In this document: piece by piece, positions 56,956-64,000 of the stretch | How positions within the stretch are numbered: the stretch's first letter is position 1 | Layout of the letters: each line of letters starts with the position of its first letter | From: VXRJ01 sp965246995 | Lineage (GTDB): Bacteria > Acidobacteriota > Vicinamibacteria > Vicinamibacterales > UBA8438 | Direction of reading: 5' to 3' | Length of the DNA stretch: 64,000 bases | Assembly: GCA_965246995.1 (NCBI GenBank) | Contig: OZ252008.1 | Span: 1,426,001 to 1,490,000, forward strand | Notes under the pieces: generated by a model | What the model saw: only the letters and a program-made list of their open reading frames with translations | Told to the model about the DNA's origin: nothing | The model's database searches: none | Made by a program: the position numbers and the translations under genes

Positions 56956-57756
56956 ATGATCGATTCGCACTGTCACCTGGCGGACGAACAGTTCGAGGCC
57001 GACCTCGATGCGGTCGTTGCCCGTGCCCGCGAAGCCGGCGTCACGGGCACGCTCACGATCCTGGACGCGACGAGCGACGCGGAAGCGGCCCGCGCCAGGA
57101 ACGTTGCCGCGGCTTGGCCTGCGGTCCGATTCGCCGTCGGTGTCCATCCCCACCAGGCGGGCGCGTTCATCGACAACGTCGACGGCGTCGTTCCGCTCGT
57201 CCGAAAGGCGTACGCCGAGCGCGAGCGGGCGGCTGCAATCGGCGAGATTGGCCTCGATTACCACTACGACTTCGCGCCCCGCGTCACGCAGATCGACGTG
57301 TTCCGCCGGCAAATCGCCCTGGCGCGCGAGCTGCGCCGGCCAGTCGTGATCCACACGCGCGAGGCGGATGACGACACGATCGATGCGCTGCGGGCCGAAG
57401 GTCGCGGCGAGGTGGGCGGCGTCTTCCACTGCTTTACCGGGGATGCCGCGTTCGCCCGGCGGGCGCTCGATCTGGGCTTCCATGTCTCCTTCTCCGGCAT
57501 TGTGACGTTCCGGAGCGCCGGCGCGATTCGGGAGGCGGCGGCGATCGTGCCGGCCGATCGGCTGCTGATCGAGACGGACAGCCCGTACCTCGCCCCGGTG
57601 CCGTTCCGGGGAGAGCGGAACGAGCCGGCGCGTGTGGCGCGGGTGCTTGATGTGGTAGCCGAGACGCGGGGCGCCGGCATCGAGGAGACCGCCGAGGAGA
57701 CCGGCCTGGCCTACGCCCGGTTGTTCGGCGCACCCGGTCAGCCGCTCGCCAGGTGA
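56956..57756 (+). CDS. tatD: TatD family metal-dependent hydrolase
   Basis: The 266-residue product has a TIM-barrel amidohydrolase pattern: MIDSHCHLADEQF (metal His pair), GVHPHQAG, IGEIGLDYHYDF, PVVIHTREADDDT, GVFHCFTGD and LIETDSPYLAPVP. TatD proteins are 3'-5' exonucleases/DNases. It begins 10 bp after metG, an arrangement frequent in bacteria (metG-tatD). Complete and unremarkable. Confidence 0.94.
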   Translation: MIDSHCHLADEQFEADLDAVVARAREAGVTGTLTILDATSDAEAARARNVAAAWPAVRFAVGVHPHQAGAFIDNVDGVVPLVRKAYAERERAAAIGEIGLDYHYDFAPRVTQIDVFRRQIALARELRRPVVIHTREADDDTIDALRAEGRGEVGGVFHCFTGDAAFARRALDLGFHVSFSGIVTFRSAGAIREAAAIVPADRLLIETDSPYLAPVPFRGERNEPARVARVLDVVAETRGAGIEETAEETGLAYARLFGAPGQPLAR

Positions 57757-57785
57757 TGCGGAAAAGCCTCTAAACACTTGGCGCA

Positions 57786-57815
57786 TTGACGCTTGGCGCG
57801 CATATATGGTGTGAT
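57786..57815 (+). promoter_or_regulatory. Predicted promoter of the polyprenyl synthetase gene
   Basis: TTGACG (57786-57791) and TGTGAT (57810-57815) are spaced 18 nt apart; the -10 ends 8 nt before the GTG at 57824. Two TTGGCGC strings flank the -35. The -10 is a weak match, but the geometry equals that of the other leaderless starts. Confidence 0.4.
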
Positions 57816-57823
57816 TCCGTCGC

Positions 57824-58834
57824 GTGTCTACCTTGCTCAACACCTCACCCCCCGCCGATCTGGTCCAGCTCTTCGAGCCGATACGCGACGATCTCGCGGC
57901 GGTCGAGGCGGCTTATGCGACACAGATCGCATCGACCGTCGATCCGTTGCCGGAGATGGCGGAGTACATCCAGCAGAGTGGTGGCAAACGGGTCCGCCCG
58001 GCCGTGCTGCTGATGGCGTCGCGTCTGTGCGGCTACCAGGGAGAGTGGGCCGTCACCTACGCCTCGGTGGTGGAATACATCCACACCGCGACACTGGTGC
58101 ACGACGACATCATCGACGAGTCCGACGTGCGTCGCGGCCGCCTCGCGGTCCACTCGCGCTGGGGGAACGACATTACCGTTCTGCTGGGCGACTACCTCTA
58201 CATCAAGTCGATGGAGATGGCCCTCACCTACCACTCGATCGACGTGGTGCGGCTGCTGTGCGATGTCACGCGCCGGATGATCGAGGGAGAGTTCTACCAG
58301 TTGACGAAAGCGGGTGATGCCAACATTTCCGAGTCGGAGTACTTCGACATCATCGAGCGGAAGACGGCGTACCTCTTTGGCGGCTCGGCTGAAATCGGCG
58401 GCCGGCTGGCCGATGCGACGCCGGAGCAGTGCGCGGCGCTGCGTGACTACGGGTTCAACCTCGGCATAGCGTTCCAACTGGTAGACGACCTGCTCGACTT
58501 CACCGCCGACCGCGAGGCGCTCGGCAAGCCGGTCGGCGGCGATCTGAGCGACGGCAAGCTGACGCTTCCGGCGATCCGCCTGATCGAGCAGGAAGGGAAG
58601 GGGAGTCGTGCCGACGCGATCATTCGTGCCGCCGTCGACACGCGCTCGATCGACGCGGCGTCGTGGGCGGAGCTGAACGCACTGCTTCGCGCGCGCGGCG
58701 CCATCGACTATGCCTACGACCGGGCCGTCGAGTACGCGGTGGCGGCGAAGGATGCACTCGCCCTGTTCGCGCCCTCGCCCGAGCGCGACGCGCTCGCCGC
58801 GCTGCCCGAATTCGTTCTCGCCCGCGACCACTGA
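57824..58834 (+). CDS. Trans-polyprenyl diphosphate synthase (IspB-like)
   Basis: The 336-residue product has the first Asp-rich motif LVHDDIIDESDVRRG and the second QLVDDLLDFTADREALGKP, plus SGGKRVRPAVLLMA at the N-terminus. The small residues before the first motif (TATLVHDD) suggest a long-chain product such as octaprenyl diphosphate, used for menaquinone or ubiquinone side chains. It begins with GTG after a promoter of leaderless type. It precedes ligA by 38 bp. Confidence 0.92.
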   Translation: MSTLLNTSPPADLVQLFEPIRDDLAAVEAAYATQIASTVDPLPEMAEYIQQSGGKRVRPAVLLMASRLCGYQGEWAVTYASVVEYIHTATLVHDDIIDESDVRRGRLAVHSRWGNDITVLLGDYLYIKSMEMALTYHSIDVVRLLCDVTRRMIEGEFYQLTKAGDANISESEYFDIIERKTAYLFGGSAEIGGRLADATPEQCAALRDYGFNLGIAFQLVDDLLDFTADREALGKPVGGDLSDGKLTLPAIRLIEQEGKGSRADAIIRAAVDTRSIDAASWAELNALLRARGAIDYAYDRAVEYAVAAKDALALFAPSPERDALAALPEFVLARDH

Positions 58835-58872
58835 TCCCGGCCGCGCGCAGGTGAGCCGGACGTTGAACGTCG

Positions 58873-61449
58873 ATGCCCGCTGATGCGTCGCCGGAGAGCG
58901 TCAGGGCCGCCGCGGGCCGACGCTCGGAGCAGCTCCACCGCATTCTGACGGATCACAACTACCGCTACTACGTCCTCGATCAGCCATCGATCAGCGACGC
59001 GGAGTACGACGCGCTGCTTGCGGAACTGCAGCAGCTCGAGACAGACCATCCCGCTCTCGTTACTCCCGATTCACCCACGCAGCGCGTCGGGGGCAAGCCC
59101 CGCGAGGGGGTGGAAAAGGCGCGCCACTCGTCCGAAATGCTCAGTCTCGATAACGCGTTCGACGAGGTCGAGTTGCGCGACTTCGACCGGCGGGCCCGCG
59201 AACTGGCCGACGCGGAGGAACTGGACTACGTCGGCGAGCTGAAACTGGACGGGGTGTCGATGGCGGTCCGCTACGCGGCCGGGCGGCTCGATCTGGCCCT
59301 GACCCGGGGTGACGGCGAGACGGGCGAGGTGATCACGCCGAACGCCCGAACCCTCCGCACGCTGCCGTTGTCCGTCGGGCCGTCCACGCTCCGTACCGCC
59401 CGCGTGCCCGAGATGTTCGAGGTGCGGGGCGAGGTCGTCATGCCGAAGGCGGCGTTCGCCGAGTTGAACCGGCGCCAGCTCGCGGCGAAGGAGAAGACGT
59501 TCGCCAACCCGCGCAACGCGGCGGCGGGATCGCTCCGGATGCTCGACGCGCGCGTCACCGCATCGCGCCGCCTCGACTTCTATCCCTACCTGCTGCTCGA
59601 TGGGGTGGGTGAACCACTGTTCGACTCGCACTGGTCGTCGCTCGAGGCCCTCGCCGTGCTCGGTTTCAAGGTGAATCCGCATCGCGCGAGGCTCCGGGGC
59701 ATCGGGCAGTTGCTCGCGTTCCGCGACGCGTGGATCGCAAAGCGCGACGGGCTGCCGTACGAAATCGACGGCCTGGTGTTCAAGGTGGATGCCGTGGCGC
59801 TGCAGAGGCACCTCGGGGCGACCTCGAAGTCGCCCCGTTGGGCGATCGCCTGCAAGCCCAAAGCGCAGCAGGTGGAGACGGTCGTGGAAGGTGTCGACGT
59901 GCAGGTCGGCCGGACGGGCGCGGTCACGCCGCGCGCTCTGCTCCGGCCGGTTGTCGTCGGCGGGGTCACGGTCTCGCGCGCGACGCTCCATAACCAGGAC
60001 GAGATTGCGCGGCTTGGCCTGCAGATCGGAGACCGCGTGCTGATCGAGCGCAGCGGCGACGTCATCCCCAAGGTGGTGCGCGTCGTCAGTGAGGGACAGG
60101 AGCGGACGCCGTTCGAGATGCCGTCCACGTGCCCGGTCTGCGAATCTCCGGTCGTCCGGGAAGCCGACGAAGTGGTGGCGCGCTGCCTCAACGTCAGTTG
60201 CAAGGCGCGGTTGAAGGAATCGGTCCTGCATTTTGCCCGCCGCACCGCGATGGACATCGATGGCCTGGGACACCGGCTCGTCAATGCGCTCGTGGATGAC
60301 GGTCTGGTCGACGACCTTGCGGACCTCTACGGGCTGCGAGTCGAGCAACTGGCGGATCTGACCAAGGAAACCGAGATTGGTAACGACAAGGCGGCCAAAC
60401 TGATCGAGGAGATCGCTCGATCGAAGTCCGAGATGACTCTTGGGAAGGTCGTCGGCGCATTTGGCATTGACGGTGTTGGAAGACAAAAAGCGGAGTCGTT
60501 CTCGGATCGCTTTCGGAGCCTGGAGCGAATCTCGGTGGCTTCCGCCGAGCAACTCGCTACGGTCCCCGGCATCGGCCGGAAGAGGGCAGTGACGATCCGC
60601 GAGTTCTTCGATACGCCGCATGCGCGACGTCTTGTCGACGAGTGCCGTCACGCGGGGTTGCCCGGTGGGGTTGATCCGGACGTGGTGAAGCCCTCGACCT
60701 TGCCGGAGGAAGATTCGGAAGCGTACAGAGTGGCCTTCCGCCGTCTTGCGGTTGGGATCGCGACGCAGGTGACCGACTTGGGCGACACGCTTGCCGGCAG
60801 GCTGGTCGACAACGGACTAGTGCGGTCTCTGGCAGACCTGTACCGGCTAACCGCCCTACAACTCGCGCGCATGCCGGTCAGCGTCCGGCTTGGCCTCAAG
60901 TCTGCCACGAAGATCCGCGACAGCCTGGAGCGATCGAAGACCGTACCACTCGACCGCTTCATCTTTGCCCTCGGCATCCGGCATGTCGGCGAGCGAACGG
61001 CGGAACTGCTCGCCGATCACTTCGGTGGCCTCGAGGCAATCCGTGCCGCATCCGCCGAAGAACTCGAGCGGGTGGAGGAGGTAGGTCCGCGGATCGCCGA
61101 GTCGGTGCAGCAGTTCTTCGCCACGGACCGCAATAGCGATCTGCTCGATCGCCTGCAGCGTGCAGGCATCCGGCCGAGCGAGACAGCCCCGGCCGCGCGC
61201 GTACCGGAGGCGCCGGCGCAGCTCGTGGGCAAGACGTTCGTTCTGACTGGCACGTTGCCCACGCTGACGAGAGACGACGCGAAGCGTCTGATCGTGGCGG
61301 CGGGCGGCAAGGTGACGGGATCGGTCAGTGCGAAGACCGACTACGTTGTCGCTGGCGAGAGCCCCGGCTCGAAGCTGCAGAAGGCGCAATCGCTCGGCAT
61401 CCGGGTCCTTGACGAGCCGTCCTTGCGTAGCCTCCTCGGTGGCGACTGA
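58873..61449 (+). CDS. ligA: NAD-dependent DNA ligase LigA with duplicated helix-hairpin-helix block
   Basis: The 858-residue product is about 190 residues longer than usual. Domain order: Ia/adenylation with the catalytic Lys in KLDG (124-127), OB fold, zinc finger (Cys420, 423, 438, 443), a first helix-hairpin-helix block (about 460-596, 60250-60660), a second such block (about 625-770, 60745-61182) and BRCT (784-858). The two blocks align: LADLYGLRVEQLADL with LADLYRLTALQLARM, AFGIDGVGRQKAE with ALGIRHVGERTAE, and VPGIGRKRAVTIREFF with VEEVGPRIAESVQQFF. The second block is nearer the family consensus. It joins nicks using NAD. Bases from about 60360 to 60930 look less GC-rich than the rest. 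Confidence 0.93.
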   Translation: MPADASPESVRAAAGRRSEQLHRILTDHNYRYYVLDQPSISDAEYDALLAELQQLETDHPALVTPDSPTQRVGGKPREGVEKARHSSEMLSLDNAFDEVELRDFDRRARELADAEELDYVGELKLDGVSMAVRYAAGRLDLALTRGDGETGEVITPNARTLRTLPLSVGPSTLRTARVPEMFEVRGEVVMPKAAFAELNRRQLAAKEKTFANPRNAAAGSLRMLDARVTASRRLDFYPYLLLDGVGEPLFDSHWSSLEALAVLGFKVNPHRARLRGIGQLLAFRDAWIAKRDGLPYEIDGLVFKVDAVALQRHLGATSKSPRWAIACKPKAQQVETVVEGVDVQVGRTGAVTPRALLRPVVVGGVTVSRATLHNQDEIARLGLQIGDRVLIERSGDVIPKVVRVVSEGQERTPFEMPSTCPVCESPVVREADEVVARCLNVSCKARLKESVLHFARRTAMDIDGLGHRLVNALVDDGLVDDLADLYGLRVEQLADLTKETEIGNDKAAKLIEEIARSKSEMTLGKVVGAFGIDGVGRQKAESFSDRFRSLERISVASAEQLATVPGIGRKRAVTIREFFDTPHARRLVDECRHAGLPGGVDPDVVKPSTLPEEDSEAYRVAFRRLAVGIATQVTDLGDTLAGRLVDNGLVRSLADLYRLTALQLARMPVSVRLGLKSATKIRDSLERSKTVPLDRFIFALGIRHVGERTAELLADHFGGLEAIRAASAEELERVEEVGPRIAESVQQFFATDRNSDLLDRLQRAGIRPSETAPAARVPEAPAQLVGKTFVLTGTLPTLTRDDAKRLIVAAGGKVTGSVSAKTDYVVAGESPGSKLQKAQSLGIRVLDEPSLRSLLGGD

Positions 61450-61501
61450 ACCCTGCTACGGACATGGACGACGGCAGGGGCCGGCGCTCATACTTGCGGC
61501 C

Positions 61502-62842
61502 ATGAGACGACCGACAGTACCCATTGCCGCCCTGTCCATTGCCCTGGCCGCCTGCGGCGCCCCACCCGAGACGGCGCCCCCGGCGGGCGCCGGCGCGATT
61601 GCCCTCGTCGGCGCGCAACTGATAGACGGTACGGGCGCGGACCCGATCCCGGACGCCGTGGTAATCGTGCAGGACGGTCGCATCACCGCCGCCGGGACAC
61701 GCGCCGATACCGGGGTGCCGGCTGGCGCGGACGTGATCGACGCGACGGGCCAGACCGTTATTCCGGGGCTGGTCGAGACGCACGCCCACTACAACGGCGA
61801 GACGGAACGGGTGCCGGGGCAGTACCGGACCCAGCTCTACTTCGGCGTCACGACGTCCCGCAGCATCGGCAGTGATCCCCCCGACAAGGTTGCGCTTGCG
61901 CTCGACGCGCGGGCCGGAAGGATTCCGGGGCCGCGGATGTACACGGCCGGCCTCGGCTTCTCGCACCAGGACAACGGCTTCCCGCCCGGCCGTCCCGTCA
62001 ACCGTCCCGAGACCGAGGAAGAGGCGCGTGCACTCGTGCGCGGCCTGGCCGACGAGCAGGTCCACTTCGTGAAGATGTGGGTTGACATGGCGCCCGCGGC
62101 GCCGACCCGGATCACGCCGGAGATGCGCACGGCAGTTGTCGAAGAGGCGCTGGCGCACGACCTGGTGCCGGTGGCGCATATCGGTTTCGCGGAGGACTTC
62201 TACCAGTTGGCCAACCTGGGTGTCCGCGACTTCCTCCACACGGTGCGCGACACCGAGCCGGATCAGGAGTTCATCGATCGCTGCCGCGAGATCGACTGCG
62301 TCTTCTCGCCGACGCTCACCAATATCCATGCCGGCTGGTACTGGGCGGAACACCCGGAAGCACTCGACGATCCGGAGGTCCGCGCCGCGTTCGAACCGGA
62401 AGCGCTCGCCCGCTGGTCGGACCCGGATGTGCGGGCCGAAGTGCTTGACGATCCCGGGCTGGCTGACCGGAAGGCGCGTCTCGAGAACGCCATCACCTGG
62501 GTGAAGCAGGTCGCCGACTCCGGTGTGCCGGTCGCCGTTGGCACCGACAGCGGCGCCTCGTCGTTCAACGTGCCAATGGGATGGGGCACCCACCACGAGC
62601 TGGAAATCTATGTCGGCGGGGGGCTGACACCGATGCAGGCACTCGTCGCCGCGACCCGCACCGGGGCCGAACTGCTCTCGGGCGGCGTGGCGGATTACGG
62701 CACGCTGCAGCCCGGCAAGATGGCTGACCTGATCCTGCTCGACGCCGATCCGCTGGCCGACATCACCAACACCCGAGCGATCGCGCGCGTCATGCAGGGG
62801 GGCGCCTGGCTGGACCGTCCGTCGATGCTGCCGGCGCGCTGA
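61502..62842 (+). CDS. Amidohydrolase-family lipoprotein
   Basis: The 446-residue product has a lipoprotein signal (VPIAALSIALAACG, lipobox LAAC) and an amidohydrolase barrel: VIPGLVETHAHYNGE (metal His), HFVKMWVDMA (carboxylated Lys), PVAHIGFAEDF, RDFLHTV, and VAVGTDSGASS (Asp), ending with TLQPGKMADLILLDADPLADI. Such secreted imidazolonepropionase-like hydrolases are frequent in Acidobacteriota; the substrate is unknown. The ATG at 61502 fits the signal peptide; CATACT (61489-61494) ends 7 nt upstream. Confidence 0.88.
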   Translation: MRRPTVPIAALSIALAACGAPPETAPPAGAGAIALVGAQLIDGTGADPIPDAVVIVQDGRITAAGTRADTGVPAGADVIDATGQTVIPGLVETHAHYNGETERVPGQYRTQLYFGVTTSRSIGSDPPDKVALALDARAGRIPGPRMYTAGLGFSHQDNGFPPGRPVNRPETEEEARALVRGLADEQVHFVKMWVDMAPAAPTRITPEMRTAVVEEALAHDLVPVAHIGFAEDFYQLANLGVRDFLHTVRDTEPDQEFIDRCREIDCVFSPTLTNIHAGWYWAEHPEALDDPEVRAAFEPEALARWSDPDVRAEVLDDPGLADRKARLENAITWVKQVADSGVPVAVGTDSGASSFNVPMGWGTHHELEIYVGGGLTPMQALVAATRTGAELLSGGVADYGTLQPGKMADLILLDADPLADITNTRAIARVMQGGAWLDRPSMLPAR

Positions 62843-62923
62843 GACTCGCTTCCCCGGCGGTTGCGTTGCGCCCGGTCGGGGCGTATGGTTACCTAGTATC
62901 CACTTGTTCGGTTGGAGGGGCTG

Positions 62924-64000
62924 ATGACGATCGTCAACCGTGGCCCGTTTCTGGGCTGTTGCCTGCTCGCACTGGTGCTCGGCCTCCAGCCCGTGCCGGG
63001 TTCGGCCGCCAACGACACGCCGCTGATCGAGGCGGTGAAGGCCGAGGATGCTTCTGCTGTGGCGGCGCTGCTCGATGCCGCTGCCGACGCAAACGCGCCT
63101 GCCCCCGACGGCGCCACGCCGCTTCACTGGGCCGCCTATCGTGACGCTCTGCCGCTGGCCGGCCTGCTGATTGACGCTGGCGCGGCGGTAGACGCGGCGA
63201 ACGACTATGGCGTGACACCGCTCGCCCTCGCCTGTGAGAACGGTTCCCCAACGATGGTGACCCGGCTGCTCGACGGCGGTGCGGATCCGAACCTGGCGCG
63301 GGGGAGTGGGGAAACACCCCTGATGACCTGCGCGCGGACCGGCCGTCTGGAAGCCGTTACCGCACTGCTGGCGGCCGGCGCCGACCCGAACGCGGTCGAG
63401 GCGGCCCGGGAGCAGACGGCGCTGATGTGGGCGGCCGGCGAAGCGCATACTGCTGTCGCGCAGGCGCTGATCGCCGCCGGCGCGGATGTTCAGGCCCGGT
63501 CACGGGGCGGCTTCACGCCGTTGCTGATCGCGGCGCGGGTCGATGCGCCGTCACTCGCACAGTCGCTGATCGAGGCGGGCGCCGATGTCAACGCTGCGTC
63601 GCCGGACGGCATGACGCCGCTGATCGTCGCGACAGTGCGCGGCCACGCCGACCTTGCGATCCACCTGCTTGACCAGGGGGCTGACCCGAACGCCTCCGCC
63701 ACCGGCTATACCGCGCTGCTTTGGGTGTCCGGCTCCTGGCATACGGAGTTGACCGGTGACCTGCGCGGCATCGCCACGGACCGGGACACGGAATGGCTGT
63801 CGCTCAACGGCGTCGGTTCCGGCACGCTGACGCTGGTCGAGGCGCTCCTCGCGCATGGCGCCGACCCGAACCCGCGGCTCGTGGAGCACCCCCCGCAGTT
63901 CGGCTTCGCGAGCCAGCGGTTCCGGGTCAGCCTGAAGGGGGCGACGCCGTTCCTGCTCGCCGCGATGGACGTCAACCTCGAAGTGATGCGTGCGCTCGCT
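62924..64000 (+). CDS. Secreted ankyrin-repeat protein (3' end outside window)
   Basis: The reading frame starts at ATG 62924 with GGAGGGG just upstream and is open to the last base. A signal peptide (GCCLLALVLGLQPVPGSAA) precedes at least eight ankyrin repeats: TPLIEAVKAEDASAVAALLD, TPLHWAAYRDALPLAGLLID, TPLALACENGSPTMVTRLLD, TPLMTCARTGRLEAVTALLA, TALMWAAGEAHTAVAQALIA, TPLLIAARVDAPSLAQSLIE, TPLIVATVRGHADLAIHLLD and a later LVEALLAHGADPN. Between repeats 7 and 8 lies a longer insert. It probably mediates protein contacts outside the cytoplasm. The end of the protein is unknown. Confidence 0.9.
   Translation, partial: MTIVNRGPFLGCCLLALVLGLQPVPGSAANDTPLIEAVKAEDASAVAALLDAAADANAPAPDGATPLHWAAYRDALPLAGLLIDAGAAVDAANDYGVTPLALACENGSPTMVTRLLDGGADPNLARGSGETPLMTCARTGRLEAVTALLAAGADPNAVEAAREQTALMWAAGEAHTAVAQALIAAGADVQARSRGGFTPLLIAARVDAPSLAQSLIEAGADVNAASPDGMTPLIVATVRGHADLAIHLLDQGADPNASATGYTALLWVSGSWHTELTGDLRGIATDRDTEWLSLNGVGSGTLTLVEALLAHGADPNPRLVEHPPQFGFASQRFRVSLKGATPFLLAAMDVNLEVMRALA

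Noticed and set aside
1..64000. tRNA, rRNA, CRISPR array, insertion sequence or phage module.
   Set aside because: I looked for T-loop strings, rRNA-like tracts, spaced direct repeats, transposase or integrase motifs and found none that hold up. The only dispersed repeat is the REP-like motif.

Overview
The window is a GC-rich stretch of bacterial chromosome, densely coded on both strands with many 4-bp ATGA/GTGA overlaps. I see no tRNA, rRNA, CRISPR array, insertion sequence or phage gene. The mix of genes suggests a soil- or marine-type Acidobacteriota, perhaps Vicinamibacteria: a System I cytochrome c maturation operon with a Cys-type CcmE, secreted beta-propeller proteins, a PQQ-type sugar dehydrogenase, outer-membrane barrels and a large surface-polysaccharide region. 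This placement is inference from gene content; no marker gene was compared.

Layout. Positions 1-3147: two secreted beta-propeller proteins, the first cut by the window edge. 3148-11361 (minus strand): DUF2339 membrane protein, Tat-exported molybdopterin oxidoreductase with a b561-type cytochrome partner, PQQ-type sugar dehydrogenase, tandem carboxymuconolactone-decarboxylase-like protein, thiolase and a DciA-like DUF721 protein. 11386-12762: Maf pyrophosphatase and a methyltransferase. 12891-20335: a ccm operon (ccmE, a ccmF-ccmH fusion, a zinc-ribbon CcmI-like gene, a periplasmic accessory gene, ccmA, ccmB, ccmC, ccmD-like, a 55-residue membrane protein). 20340-22322: convergent aroK and aroA with a foldback repeat between them. 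22400-27191: anti-sigma-type ATPase, SuhB phosphatase, an AT-rich island, a barrel protein, a VTT/DedA membrane protein, a GT2 glycosyltransferase and a second barrel. 27216-49879: polysaccharide and cell-surface region with glycosyltransferases, epimerase, flippase-like protein, methyltransferases, GlpD, AsnB and an alginate-type O-acylation set (two SGNH proteins, an MBOAT acyltransferase, a left-handed beta-helix acyltransferase). 49915-61449: housekeeping genes ttcA, dtd, dapF, radC, larC, metG, tatD, a polyprenyl synthetase and ligA. 61502-64000: amidohydrolase lipoprotein and an ankyrin-repeat protein cut by the window end.

Most unusual points. (1) The DapF homologue has Ser at both catalytic Cys positions and Gln in place of the usual His. 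(2) LigA carries a second complete helix-hairpin-helix block before the BRCT domain. (3) The ccm operon combines a CXXXY-type CcmE with a CcmH domain fused to CcmF through a remnant-like signal peptide, and has no ccmG. (4) A REP-like sequence is joined directly to TAG stop codons; two inverted copies form a cloverleaf-like foldback between aroK and aroA. (5) An uncharacterised beta-rich domain is shared by two proteins that flank the O-acylation genes. (6) Many genes have a TAnnnT hexamer only 6-9 nt before the start codon, which implies leaderless transcription, and two divergent gene pairs have overlapping -10 elements in gaps of 20-24 bp.
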